This document shows positions 19,813-33,600 of a stretch of DNA of 60,000 nt, piece after piece. This DNA comes from Bolinopsis microptera (Eukaryota > Ctenophora > Tentaculata > Lobata > Bolinopsidae): the NCBI RefSeq assembly GCF_026151205.1, contig NC_087075.1, forward strand, positions 16,054,571 to 16,114,570, in the 5' to 3' direction. The first letter of the stretch is position 1, and the number at the start of each line of letters is the position of its first letter. Made by a program: the position numbers and the translations under genes. Under the pieces are notes generated by a model. That model worked only from the letters and a program-made list of their open reading frames with translations, had not been told where the DNA came from and made no database searches.

Positions 19813-21089
19813 ATCCTCTTAATAGTTGTTACTAGGGGGGTACATGCCTCCTCTTACTAGGTTACTAGGGGGTTACCTGCCTCCTCTTACTAGGGTTACT
19901 AGAGGGTTACCTGCCTCCTCTTACTAGGGTTACTAGGGGGTTACTCACCTCCTCTTACTAGGGTTACTAGGGGGTTACCTGCCTCCTCTTACTAGGGTTA
20001 CTAGGGGGTTACCTGCCTCCTCTTACTAGGGTTACTAGGGGGTTACTCAGCCTCCTCTTACTAGGGTACTAGGGGGTTACTCCCTCCTCTTACTAGGGTT
20101 TACTAGGGGGTTACCTGCCCTCCTCTTACTAGGGTTACTAGGGGGTTACCTGCCTCCTCTTACTAGGGTTACTAGGGGGTTACCTGCCTCCTCTTACTAG
20201 GGTTACTAGGGGGTTACCTGCCTCCTCTTACTAGGGTTACTAGGGGGTTACCTGCCTCCTCTTACTAGGGTTACTAGGGGGTTACCTGCCTCCTCTTACT
20301 AGGGTTACTAGGGGGTTACCTGCCTCCTCTTACTAGGGTTACTAGGGGGTTACCTGCCTCCTCTTACTAGGGTTACTAGGGGGTTACCTGCCTCCTCTTA
20401 CTAGGGTTACTAGGGGGTTACCTGCCCTCCTCTTACTAGGGTTACTAGGGGGTTACCTGCCTCCTCTTACTAGGGTTACTAGGGGGTTACCTGCCTCCTC
20501 TTACTAGGGTTACTAGGGGGTTACCTGCCTCCTCTTACTAGGGTTACTAGGGGGTTACCTGCCTCCTCTTACTAGGGTTACTAGGGGGTTACCTGCCCTC
20601 CTCTTACTAGGGTTACTAGGGGGTTACCTGCCTCCTCTTACTAGGGTTACTAGGGGGTTACCTGCCTCCTCTTACTAGGGTTACTAGGGGGTTACCTGCC
20701 TCCTCTTACTAGGGTTACTAGGGGGTTACCTGCCTCCTCTTACTAGGGTTACTAGGGGGTTACCTGCCTCCTCTTACTAGGGTTACTAGGGGGTTACCTG
20801 CCTCCTCTTACTAGGGTTACTAGGGGGTTACCTGCCTCCTCTTACTAGGGTTACTAGGGGGTTACCTGCCTCCTCTTACTAGGGTTACTAGGGGGTTACC
20901 TGCCTCCTCTTACTAGGGTTACTAGGGGGTTACTCACCTCCTCTTACTAGGGTTACTAGGGGGTACCTCACCTCCTCTTACTAGGGTTACTAGGGGTTAC
21001 CTCACCTCCTCTTACTAGGGTTACTAGGGGGTTACCTGCCTCCTCTTACTAGGGTTACTAGGGGGTTACCTGCCTCCTCTTACTAGTGT

Positions 21090-24000
21090 TACTAGGGGGT
21101 TACCTGCCTCATCCTTATATAGTGTTACTAGGGGGTTAGGCAGGCCTCTCTTATTAGTGTTATTGTCGGGTTACATGCCTCATCTTATATAGTGTTACTA
21201 GGAGGTTACTGCTCTATTATTAGTGTTTACATTTAGGGGGTTACCTGCCTAATCTTATTAGTGTTACTAGAGGTTACCTGACTCCTCTTTTTTGTCGTTA
21301 CTTAGAGGGTTACCTGCCTCCTCTTACTAGTGTTACTAGGGGTTACTGCCTCCTCTTACTTAGTGTTACTAGGGGGGTACCTGGCCCTCCTCTTAACTTG
21401 TGTTATAGGGGGTTATCCACCTCTCTTATATAGTGTTACTAGAGGGTTACCTGCCTCCTCTTTCTAGGTTACTAGGGAGGTTACCTGCCTCCTTTATAGT
21501 GTTACTAGGGGGTTACCTGCTCCTCTTACTAGGGTTACTAGGGGGGTTACCTCACCTCCTCTTACTAGGGTTACTTAGGGGTGTTACCGGCCTCCTCTTC
21601 TAGGGTTACTAGGGGGTCAACCTGCCTCCTCTTTTATAGTGTTATAGTGGGTTACTGCCTCCTCTCTTACTAGGGGTATAGTGGGTTACCTGCCTCTCTT
21701 AATAGGGTTACTAGGGGGTACCTGCCTCCTCTTACAGGGTACTAGGGGGGATTACCTGCAACCTCTTATATAGTGTTTATAGGGGGTCACTCACCTCCCT
21801 TTACTAGGGTTACTAGGGGGATCCTGCAACCTCTTATATAGTGTTACTAGGGGGTTAACCTGCTCTCTTACTGGGTTACTAGGGGGTTACTCACCTCCTC
21901 TATACTAGGGTTACTAGGGGGATAACATGACACCTCTTATATAGTGTTAATAGGGGGTCACTACCTCCCTCTTACTAGGGTTACTAGGGGGGGTACCTGC
22001 AACCTCTTATATAGTGTAAACTAGGGGGTTACCTGCCTCCTTCTTACTAGGGTTACTAGGAGGTTACTTCACCTTCATCTTACTAGGGTTACTAGGGGGT
22101 TACCTGCACTCCTCTTATAGTGTTACTAGGGGGTTACTCTGCCTCCTCTTATAGTGTTACTAGGGGGTACCTGCCTCCTCTTACTAGGGTTACTAGGGGG
22201 TTACTGCCTCCTCTTACCTAGGGTTACGAGGGGGTTACCTGCTCCTCTTACTAGTGTTACTAGGGGGTCACTCACCTCCTCTTACTAGTGTTACTAGGGG
22301 GTTACCTGCCTCCTCTTATATAGTGTTACTAGGGGGTTACCTGCTCCTCTTACTAGTGTTACTAGGGGGTTACCTGCCTCCTCTTACTAGTGTTACTAGG
22401 GGGTTACTCAGCCTCCTCTTACTAGTGTTACTAGGGGTTTACCTGCCTCCTCTTACTAGTGTTACTAGGGGGTTACCTGCCTCCTCTTACTAGGGTTACT
22501 AGGGGGTTACCTGCCTCCTCTTACTAGTGTTACTAGGGGGTTACTCACCTCCTCTTACTAGTGTTACTAGGGGGTTACCTGCCTCCTCTTACTAGTGTTA
22601 CTAGGGGGTTACCTGCCTCCTCTTACTAGGGTTACTAGGGGGTTACTCACCTCCTCTACTAGGGTTACTAGGGGGTTACTCACCTCCTCTTTACTAGTGT
22701 ACTAGGGGGTTACCTGCCTCTCTCTTACTAGGGTTACTAGGGGGTTACCTGCCTCCCTCTTATCTAGGGTTACTGGGGGTTACCTGCCTCCTCTTACTAG
22801 TGTTACTAGGGGGTTACCTGCCTCCCTCTTACTAGTGGTTACTAGGGGGGTTACCCTGCCTCCTCTTACTAGGGTTACTAGGGGTTACCTCACCTCCTCT
22901 TATATAGTGTTACTAGGGGGGTTCCTGCCCTCCTCTTACTAGGGTTTACTAGGGGGTTACCTGCCTCCTCTTATATTGTGTTACTAGGGGGTTACTCACC
23001 TCCTCTTACTAGGGTTACTAGGGGGGTTACCTGCCTCCTCTTACTAGGGTTACTAGGGGGTTACCTGCCTCCTCTTATATAGTGTTACTAGGGGGTTACC
23101 TGCCTCCTCTTACTAGGGTTACTAGGGGGTTACCTGCCTCCTCTTACTAGTGTTTCCTAGGGGGCTACACTGCCTCCTCTTACTAGTGTTACTAGGGGGT
23201 ACCTGCCTCCTCCCTTACTAGGGTACACGGGGTCCACTCACCTCCTCTTACTAGAGTTACTAGGGGGGTACCTGCCTCCCTCTTACTAGGGTTACTAGGG
23301 GGTTACCTGCCTCCTCTTACTAGTGTTACTAGGGGTTACCTGCCTCCTCTTACTAGGGTTACTAGGGGGTTACCTGCCTCCTCTTACTAGTGTTACTAGG
23401 GGGTTACTCACCTCCTCTTACTAGGGTTACTAGGGGGTTACCTGCCTCCTCTTACTAGGGTTACTAGGGGGTTACCTGCCTCCTCTTACTAGGGTTACTA
23501 GGGGGTTACCTGCCTCCTCTTACTAGTGTTACTAGGGGGTTACCTGCCTCCTCTTACTAGGGTTACTAGGGGGTTACCTGCCTCCTCTTACTAGTGTTAC
23601 TAGGGGGTTACCTGCCTCCTCTTACTAGTGTTACTAGGGGGTTACTCACCTCCTCTTACTGTGTTACTAGGGGGTTACTGCCTCCTCTTACTAGGGTTAC
23701 TAGGGGGTTACTCACCTCCTCTTACTAGTGTTACTAGGGGGTTACCTGCCTCTCTTACTAGTGTTACTAGGGGGTTACCTGCCTCCTCTTACTAGTGTTA
23801 CTAGGGGGTTACTCACCTCCTTCTACTAGGGTTACTAGGGGGTTACCTGCCTCCTCTTAATAGTGTTACTAGGGGGTTACTCACCTCCTCTTACTAGGGT
23901 TACTAGGGGTTACTCACCTCCTCTTACTAGGGTTACTGAGGGGTTACCTGCCTCCTCTTACTAGGGTTACTAGGGGGTTACCTGCCTCCTCTTACTAGGG

Positions 24001-24300
24001 TTACTAGGGGGTCACTCCCTCCTCTTACTAGGGTTACTAGGGGGTTACTCACCTCCTCTTACTAGGGTTACTCGGGGTTACCTGCCTCCTCTTTACTAGG
24101 GTTACTAGGGGGTTACCTGCCTCCTCTTACTAGGGTTACTAGGGGGTTACCTGCCTCCTCTTACTAGGGTTACTAGGGGGTTACCTGCCTCCTCTTATAC
24201 TAGGGTTACTAGGGGGTTACCTCCTCCTCTTACTAGGGTTACTAGGGGGTTACTCACCTCCTCTTACTAGGGTTACTAGGGGGTTACCTGCCTCCTCTTA
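21090..24300. repeat. Noisy stretch within the 34-bp array
   Basis: The same unit continues, but with many single-base losses, gains and changes (worst at 21,090-22,250). Homologous stretches one and two higher-order periods away (about 31.5-34.7 and 42.0-45.2 kb) are clean and keep the same order of variants. This points to weaker read support here rather than a different repeat. Confidence 0.75.
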
Positions 24301-24636
24301 CTAGGTTACTAGGGGGTTACTCACCTCCTCTTACTAGGGTTACTAGGGGGTTACTCACCTCCTCTTACTAGGGTTACTAGGGGTTACCTGCCTCCTCTTA
24401 CTAGGGTTACTAGGGGGTTACTGCCTCCTCTTACTAGTGTTACTAGGGGGTTACCTGCCTCCTCTTATTAGTGTTACTAGGGGGTTACCTGCCTCCTCTA
24501 TACTAGTGTTACTAGGGGGTTACCTGCCTCCTCTTACTAGGGTTACTAGGGGGTTACCTGCCTCCTCTTACTAGGGTTACTAGGGGGTTACCTGCCTCCT
24601 CTTACTAGGGTTACTAGGGGGTTACCTGCCTCCTCT

Positions 24637-27600
24637 TATATAGTGTTACTAGGGGGTTACCTGCCTCCTCTTACTAGGGTTACTAGGGGGTTACCTGCCC
24701 TCCTCTTACTAGGGTTACTAGGGGGTTACCTCACCTCCTTACTAGTGTTACTAGGGGGTTACCTCCTCCTCTTACTAGGGTTACTAGGGGGTTACCTGCC
24801 TCCTCTTACTAGGGTTACTAGGGGGTTACTCACCTCCTCTTATATAGTGTTACTAGGGGGTTACCTGCCTCCTCTTACTAGGGTTACTAGGGGGTTACCT
24901 GCCTCCTCTTACTAGGGTTACTAGGGGGTTACCTGCCTCCTCTTACTAGTGGTTACTAGGGGGTTACCTGCCTCCTCTTACTAGGTTACTAGGGGGTTAC
25001 TCACCTCCTCTTACTAGTGTTACTAGGGGGTTACCTGCCTCCTCTTACTAGGGTTACTAGGGGGTTACCTGCCTCCTCTTACTAGTGTTACTAGGGGGTT
25101 ACCTGCCTCCTCTTACTAGGGTTACTAGGGGGTTACCTGCCTCCTCTTACTAGGGTTACTAGGGGGTTACTCACCTCCTCTTACTAGGGTTACTAGGGGG
25201 TTACCTGCCCTCCTCTTACTAGGGTTACTAGGGGGTACTCACCTCCTCTTACTAGTGTTACTAGGGGGTTACCTGCCTCCTCTTACTAGGGTTACTAGGG
25301 GGTTACTCACCTCCTCTTACTAGGGTTACTAGGGGGTTACCTGCCCTCCTCTTATATAGTGTACTAGGGGGTTACCTGCCTCCTCTTACTAGTGTTACTA
25401 GGGGGTTACTCACCTCCTCTTACTAGTGTTACTAGGGGTTACCTGCCTCCTCTTACTAGTGTTACTAGGGGGTTACCTGCCTCCTCTTACTAGTGTTACT
25501 AGGGGGTTACCTCACCTCCTCTTACTAGTGTTACTAGGGGGTTACCTGCCTCCTCTTATGTTTACTAGGGGGTTACTCACCTCCTCTTACTAGGGTTACT
25601 AGGGGGTTACCTGCCTCCTCTTACTAGTGTTACTAGGGGGTTACCTGCCTCCTCTTACTAGGGTTACTAGGGGGTTACCAGCCTCCTCTTACTAGGGTTA
25701 CTAGGGGGTTACCTGCCTCCTCTTATAGTGTTACTAGGGGGTTACTCACTCCTCTTACTAGTGTTACTAGGGGGTTACCTGCCTCCTCTTACTAGGGTTA
25801 CTAGGGGGTTACCTGCCCTCCTCTTACTAGTGTTACTAGGGGGTTACCTGCCTCCTCTTTATAGGGTTACTAGGGGGTTACCTGCCCTCCTCTTACTAGG
25901 GTTACTAGGGGGTTACTCCCCTCCTCTTACTAGGGTACTAGGGGGTTACCTGCCTCCTCTTTACTAGGGTTACTAGGGGGTTACCTGCCTCCTCTTACTA
26001 GGGTTACTAGGGGGTTACCTGCCTCCTCTTACTAGTGTTACTAGGGGGTTACCTGCCTCCTCTTACTAGTGTTACTAGGGGGTTACCTGCCTCCTCTTAC
26101 TAGGGTTACTAGGGGGTTACCTGCCTCCTCTTACTAGGGTTACTAGGGGGTTACTCACCTCCTCTTACTAGGGTTACTAGGGGGTTACCTGCCTCCTCTT
26201 ACTAGGGTTACTAGGGGGTTACTCACCTCCTCTTACTAGGGTTACTAGGGGGTTACCTCCTCCTCTTACTAGGGTTACTAGGGGGTTACCTGCCTCCTCT
26301 TACTAGGGTTACTAGGGGGTTACTCACCTCCTCTTACTAGGGTTACTAGGGGGTTACCTGCCTCCTCTTACTAGGGTTACTAGGGGGTTACCTGCCTCCT
26401 CTTACTAGGGTTACTAGGGGGTTACTCACCTCCTCTTACTAGGGTTACTAGGGGGTTACTCACCTCCTCTTACTAGGGTTACTAGGGGGTTACCTGCCTC
26501 CTCTTACTAGGGTTACTAGGGGGTTACTCACCTCCTCTTACTAGGGTTACTAGGGGGTTACCTCCTCCTCTTACTAGGGTTACTAGGGGGTTACCTGCCT
26601 CCTCTTACTAGGGTTACTAGGGGGTTACTCACCTCCTCTTACTAGGGTTACTAGGGGGTTACTCTCCTCCTCTTATAGTGTTACTAGGGGGTTACTCACC
26701 TCCTCTTACTAGGGTTACTAGGGGGTTACCTGCACTCCTCTTACTAGGGTTACTAGGGGTTACTCACCTCCTCTTACTAGGGTTACTAGGGGGTTACTCA
26801 CCTCCTCTTACTAGGGTTACTAGGGGGTTACCTGCCTCCTCTTACTAGGGTTACTAGGGGGTTACCTGCCTCCTCTTACTAGGGTTACTAGGGGGTTACC
26901 TGCCTCCTCTTACTAGGGTTACTAGGGGGTTACTCACCTCCTCTTACTAGGGTTACTAGGGGGTTACCTGCCTCCTCTTACTAGGGTTACTAGGGGGTTA
27001 CCTGCCTCCTCTTACTAGGGTTACTAGGGGGTTACCTGCCTCCTCTTACTAGGGTTACTAGGGGGTTACTCACCTCCTCTTACTAGGGTTACTAGGGGGT
27101 TACCTGCCTCCTCTTACTAGGGTTACTAGGGGGTTACCTGCCTCCTCTTACTAGGGTTACTAGGGGGTTACCTGCCTCCTCTTACTAGGGTTACTAGGGG
27201 GTTACCTGCCTCCTCTTACTAGTGTTACTAGGGGGTTACCTGCCTCCTCTTACTAGGGTTACTAGGGGGTTACCTGCCTCCTCTTACTAGGGTTACTAGG
27301 GGGTTACCTGCCTCCTCTTACTAGTGTTACTAGGGGGTTACTCACCTCCTCTTACTAGGGTTACTAGGGGGTTACCTGCCTCCTCTTACTAGGGTTACTA
27401 GGGGGTTACTCACCTCCTCTTACTAGGGTTACTAGGGGGTTACCTGCCTCCTCTTACTAGGGTTACTAGGGGGTTACTCACCTCCTCTTACTAGGGTTAC
27501 TAGGGGGTTACCTCCTCCTCTTACTAGGGTTACTAGGGGGTTACCTGCCTCCTCTTACTAGGTTACTAGGGGGTTACTCACCTCCTCTTACTAGTGTTAC

Positions 27601-30600
27601 TAGGGGGTTACCTGCCTCCTCTTACTAGGGTTACTAGGGGGTTACCTGCCTCCTCTTACTAGGGTTACTAGGGGGTTACCTGCCTCCTCTTACTAGGGTT
27701 ACTAGGGGGTTACCTGCCTCCTCTTACTAGGGTTACTAGGGGGTTACTCACCTCCTCTTACTAGGGTTACTAGGGGGTTACCTGCCTCCTCTTACTAGGG
27801 TTACTAGGGGGTTACTCACCTCCTCTTACTAGGGTTACTAGGGGGTTACCTCCCTCCTCTTACTAGGGTTACTAGGGGGTTACTCACCTCCTCTTACTAG
27901 GGTTACTAGGGGGTTACCTGCCTCCTCTTACTAGGGTTACTAGGGGGTTACCTGCCTCCTCTTACTAGGGTTACTAGGGGGTTACCTGCCTCCTCTTACT
28001 AGGGTTACTAGGGGGTTACCTGCCTCCTCTTACTAGGGTTACTAGGGGGTTACTCACCTCCTCTTACTAGGGTTACTAGGGGGTTACTCACCTCCTCTTA
28101 CTAGGGTTACTAGGGGGTTACCTGCCTCCTCTTACTAGGGTTACTAGGGGGTCACTCACCTCCTCTTACTAGGGTTACTAGGGGGTTACTCACCTCCTCT
28201 TACTAGGGTTACTAGGGGGTTACCTGCCTCCTCTTACTAGGGTTACTAGGGGGTTACTCACCTCCTCTTACTAGGGTTACTAGGGGGTTACTCACCTCCT
28301 CTTACTAGGGTTACTAGGGGGTTACCTGCCTCCTCTTACTAGGGTTACTAGGGGGTTACTCACCTCCTCTTACTAGGGTTACTAGGGGGTTACCTGCCTC
28401 CTCTTACTAGGGTTACTAGGGGGTTACTCACCTCCTCTTACTAGGGTTACTAGGGGGTTACCTGCCTCCTCTTACTAGGGTTACTAGGGGGTTACCTGCC
28501 TCCTCTTACTAGGGTTACTAGGGGGTTACCTGCCTCCTCTTACTAGGGTTACTAGGGGGTTACTCACCTCCTCTTACTAGGGTTACTAGGGGGTTACCTG
28601 CCTCCTCTTACTAGGGTTACTAGGGGGTTACTCACCTCCTCTTACTATGGTTACTAGGGGGTTACCTGCCTCCTCTTACTAGTGTTACTAGGGGGTCACT
28701 CACCTCCTCTTACTAGGGTTACTAGGGGGTTACCTGCCTCCTCTTACTAGGGTTACTAGGGGGTCACTCACCTCCTCTTACTAGGGTTACTAGGGGGTTA
28801 CCTGCCTCCTCTTACTAGTGTTACTAGGGGGTCACTCACCTCCTCTTACTAGGGTTACTAGGGGGTTACTCACCTCCTCTTACTAGGGTTACTAGGGGGT
28901 TACCTGCCTCCTCTTACTAGGGTTACTAGGGGGTACCTACCTCCTCTTACTAGGGTTACTAGGGGGTTACTCACCTCCTCTTACTAGGGTTACTAGGGGG
29001 TTACCTGCCTCCTCTTACTAGGGTTACTAGGGGGTTACCTGCCTCCTCTTACTAGGGTTACTAGGGGGTCACTCACCTCCTCTTACTAGGGTTACTAGGG
29101 GGTTACTCACCTCCTCTTACTAGGGTTACTAGGGGGTCACTCACCTCCTCTTACTAGTGTTACTAGGGGGTCACTCACCTCCTCTTACTAGGGTTACTAG
29201 GGGGTTACCTGCCTCCTCTTACTAGGGTTACTAGGGGGTTACCTGCCTCCTCTTACTAGGGTTACTAGGGGGTTACTCACCTCCTCTTACTAGGGTTACT
29301 AGGGGGTCACTCACCTCCTCTTACTAGTGTTACTAGGGGGTCACTCACCTCCTCTTACTAGTGTTACTAGGGGGTCACTCACCTCCTCTTACTAGGGTTA
29401 CTAGGGGGTCACTCACCTCCTCTTACTAGGGTTACTAGGGGGTTACCTGCCTCCTCTTACTAGGGTTACTAGGGGGTTACCTGCCTCCTCTTACTAGGGT
29501 TACTAGGGGGTTACCTGCCTCCTCTTACTAGGGTTACTAGGGGGTTACCTGCCTCCTCTTACTATGGTTACTAGGGGGTTACCTGCCTCCTCTTACTAGG
29601 GTTACTAGGGGGTTACTCACCTCCTCTTACTAGGGTTACTAGGGGGTCACTCACCTCCTCTTACTAGGGTTACTAGGGGGTTACCTGCCTCCTCTTACTA
29701 GGGTTACTAGGGGGTTACTCACCTCCTCTTACTAGGGTTACTAGGGGGTTACCTGCCTCCTCTTACTAGTGTTACTAGGGGGTCACTCACCTCCTCTTAC
29801 TAGGGTTACTAGGGGGTTACTCACCTCCTCTTACTAGGGTTACTAGGGGGTTACCTGCCTCCTCTTACTAGGGTTACTAGGGGGTTACTACCTCCTCTTA
29901 CTAGGGTTACTAGGGGGTTACTCACCTCCTCTTACTAGGGTTACTAGGGGGTTACCTGCCTCCTCTTACTAGGGTTACTAGGGGGTTACTCACCTCCTCT
30001 TACTAGGGTTACTAGGGGGTTACTCACCTCCTCTTACTAGGGTTACTAGGGGGTTACCTGCCTCCTCTTACTAGGGTTACTAGGGGGTTACTCACCTCCT
30101 CTTACTAGGGTTACTAGGGGGTTACTCACCTCCTCTTACTAGGGTTACTAGGGGGTTACTCACTCCTCTTACTAGGGTTACTAGGGGGTTACCTGCCTCC
30201 TCTTACTAGGGTTACTAGGGGGTTACTCACCTCCTCTTACTAGGGTTACTAGGGGGTTACCTGCCTCCTCTTACTAGTGTTACTAGGGGGTTACCTGCCT
30301 CCTCTTACTAGGGTTACTAGGGGGTTACTCACCTCCTCTTACTAGGGTTACTAGGGGGTTACCTGCCTCCTCTTACTAGGGTTACTAGGGGGTCACTCAC
30401 CTCCTCTTACTAGGGTTACTAGGGGGTTACCTGCCTCCTCTTACTAGGGTTACTAGGGGGTTACCTGCCTCCTCTTACTAGGGTTACTAGGGGGTTACTC
30501 ACCTCCTCTTACTAGTGTTACTAGGGGGTTACCTGCCTCCTCTTACTAGGGTTACTAGGGGGTTACTCACCTCCTCTTACTAGGGTTACTAGGGGGTTAC

Positions 30601-33600
30601 CTGCCTCCTCTTACTAGGGTTACTAGGGGGTTACTCACCTCCTCTTACTAGGGTTACTAGGGGGTTACCTGCCTCCTCTTACTAGGGTTACTAGGGGGTT
30701 ACCTGCCTCCTCTTACTAGGGTTACTAGGGGGTTACCTGCCTCCTCTTACTAGTGTTACTAGGGGGTTACTCACCTCCTCTTACTAGGGTTACTAGGGGG
30801 TTACCTGCCTCCTCTTACTAGGGTTACTAGGGGGTTACTCACCTCCTCTTACTAGGGTTACTAGGGGGTTACCTGCCTCCTCTTACTAGGGTTACTAGGG
30901 GGTTACTCACCTCCTCTTACTAGGGTTACTAGGGGGTTACCTGCCTCCTCTTACTAGGGTTACTAGGGGGTTACCTGCCTCCTCTTACTAGGGTTACTAG
31001 GGGGTTACTCACCTCCTCTTACTAGGGTTACTAGGGGGTTACCTGCCTCCTCTTACTAGTGTTACTAGGGGGTTACTCACCTCCTCTTACTAGGGTTACT
31101 AGGGGGTTACCTGCCTCCTCTTACTAGGGTTACTAGGGGGTTACCTGCCTCCTCTTACTAGGGTTACTAGGGGGTTACTCACCTCCTCTTACTAGGGTTA
31201 CTAGGGGGTTACCTGCCTCCTCTTACTAGGGTTACTAGGGGGTTACCTGCCTCCTCTTATATAGTGTTACTAGGGGGTTACCTGCCTCCTCTTACTAGGG
31301 TTACTAGGGGGTTACCTGCCTCCTCTTACTAGGGTTACTAGGGGGTTACCTGCCTCCTCTTACTAGGGTTACTAGGGGGTTACTCACCTCCTCTTACTAG
31401 GGTTACTAGGGGGTTACCTGCCTCCTCTTAATAGTGTTACTAGGGGGTTACTCACCTCCTCTTACTAGGGTTACTAGGGGGTTACCTGCCTCCTCTTACT
31501 AGGGTTACTAGGGGGTTACCTGCCTCCTCTTACTAGGGTTACTAGGGGGTTACCTGCCTCCTCTTACTAGGGTTACTAGGGGGTTACCTGCCTCCTCTTA
31601 CTAGGGTTACTAGGGGGTTACTCACCTCCTCTTACTAGGGTTACTAGGGGGTTACCTGCCTCCTCTTACTAGGGTTACTAGGGGGTTACCTGCCTCCTCT
31701 TATATAGTGTTACTAGGGGGTTACTCACCTCCTCTTACTAGGGTTACTAGGGGGTTACTCACCTCCTCTTACTAGTGTTACTAGGGGGTTACCTGCCTCC
31801 TCTTACTAGTGTTACTAGGGGGATACCTGCAACCTCTTATATAGTGTTACTAGGGGGTTACCTGCCTCCTCTTACTAGGGTTACTAGGGGGTTACCTGCC
31901 TCCTCTTACTAGTGTTACTAGGGGGTTACCTGCCTCCTCTTACTAGGGTTACTAGGGGGTTACCTGCAACCTCTTACTAGTGTTACTAGGGGGTTACCTG
32001 CCTCCTCTTACTAGGGTTACTAGGGGGTTACCTGCCTCCTCTTACTAGGGTTACTAGGGGGTTACCTGCCTCCTCTTACTAGTGTTACTAGGGGGTTACC
32101 TGCCTCCTCTTACTAGGGTTACTAGGGGGTTACCTGCCTCCTCTTACTAGGGTTACTAGGGGGTTACCTGCCTCCTCTTACTAGGGTTACTAGGGGGTTA
32201 CCTGCCTCCTCTTATATAGTGTTACTAGGGGGTCACTCACCTCCTCTTACTAGGGTTACTAGGGGGTTACCTGCCTCCTCTTATATAGTGTTACTAGGGG
32301 GTTACCTGCCTCCTCTTACTAGGGTTACTAGGGGGTTACTCACCTCCTCTTACTAGGGTTACTAGGGGGTACCTGCACTCCTCTTATATAGTGTTACTAG
32401 GGGGTCACTCACCTCCTCTTACTAGGGTTACTAGGGGGTTACCTGCCTCCTCTTATATAGTGTTACTAGGGGGTTACCTGCCTCCTCTTACTAGGGTTAC
32501 TAGGGGGTTACCTGCCTCCTCTTACTAGGGTTACTAGAGGGTTACCTGCCTCCTCTTACTAGGGTTACTAGGGGGTTACCTGCCTCCTCTTACTAGGGTT
32601 ACTAGGGGGTTACCTGCCTCCTCTTACTAGGGTTACTAGGGGGTTACCTGCCTCCTCTTACTAGGGTTACTAGGGGGTTACCTACCTCCTCTTACTAGTG
32701 TTACTAGGGGGTTACTCACCTCCTCTTACTAGTGTTACTAGGGGGTTACTCACCTCCTCTTACTAGGGTTACTAGGGGGTTACCTGCCTCCTCTTACTAG
32801 GGTTACTAGGGGGTTACCTACCTCCTCTTACTAGTGTTACTAGGGGGTTACTCACCTCCTCTTACTAGTGTTACTAGGGGGTTACTCACCTCCTCTTACT
32901 AGGGTTACTAGGGGGTTACCTGCCTCCTCTTACTAGGGTTACTAGGGGGTTACTGCCCTCCTCTTACTAGGGTTACTAGGGGGTTACTCACCTCCTCTTA
33001 CTAGTGTTACTAGGGGGTTACCTGCCTCCTCTTACTAGTGTTACTAGGGGGTTACTTGCCTCCTCTTACTAGGGTTACTAGGGGGTTACTCACCTCCTCT
33101 TACTAGGGTTACTAGGGGGTTACCTGCCTCCTCTTACTAGTGTTACTAGGGGGTTACCTGCCTCCTCTTACTAGGGTTACTAGGGGGTTACCTGCCTCCT
33201 CTTACTAGGGTTACTAGGGGGTTACCTGCCTCCTCTTACTAGTGTTACTAGGGGGTTACCTGCCTCCTCTTACTAGTGTTACTAGGGGGTTACCTGCCTC
33301 CTCTTACTAGTGTTACTAGGGGGTTACTCACCTCCTCTTACTAGTGTTACTAGGGGGTTACCTGCCTCCTCTTACTAGGGTTACTAGGGGGTTACCTGCC
33401 TCCTCTTATATAGTGTTACTAGGGGGTTACCTGCCTCCTCTTACTAGGGTTACTAGGGGGTTACCTGCCTCCTCTTACTAGGGTTACTAGGGGGTTACCT
33501 GCCTCCTCTTATATAGTGTTACTAGGGGGTTACCTGCCTCCTCTTACTAGGGTTACTAGGGGGTTACCTGCCTCCTCTTACTAGGGTTACTAGGGGGTTA

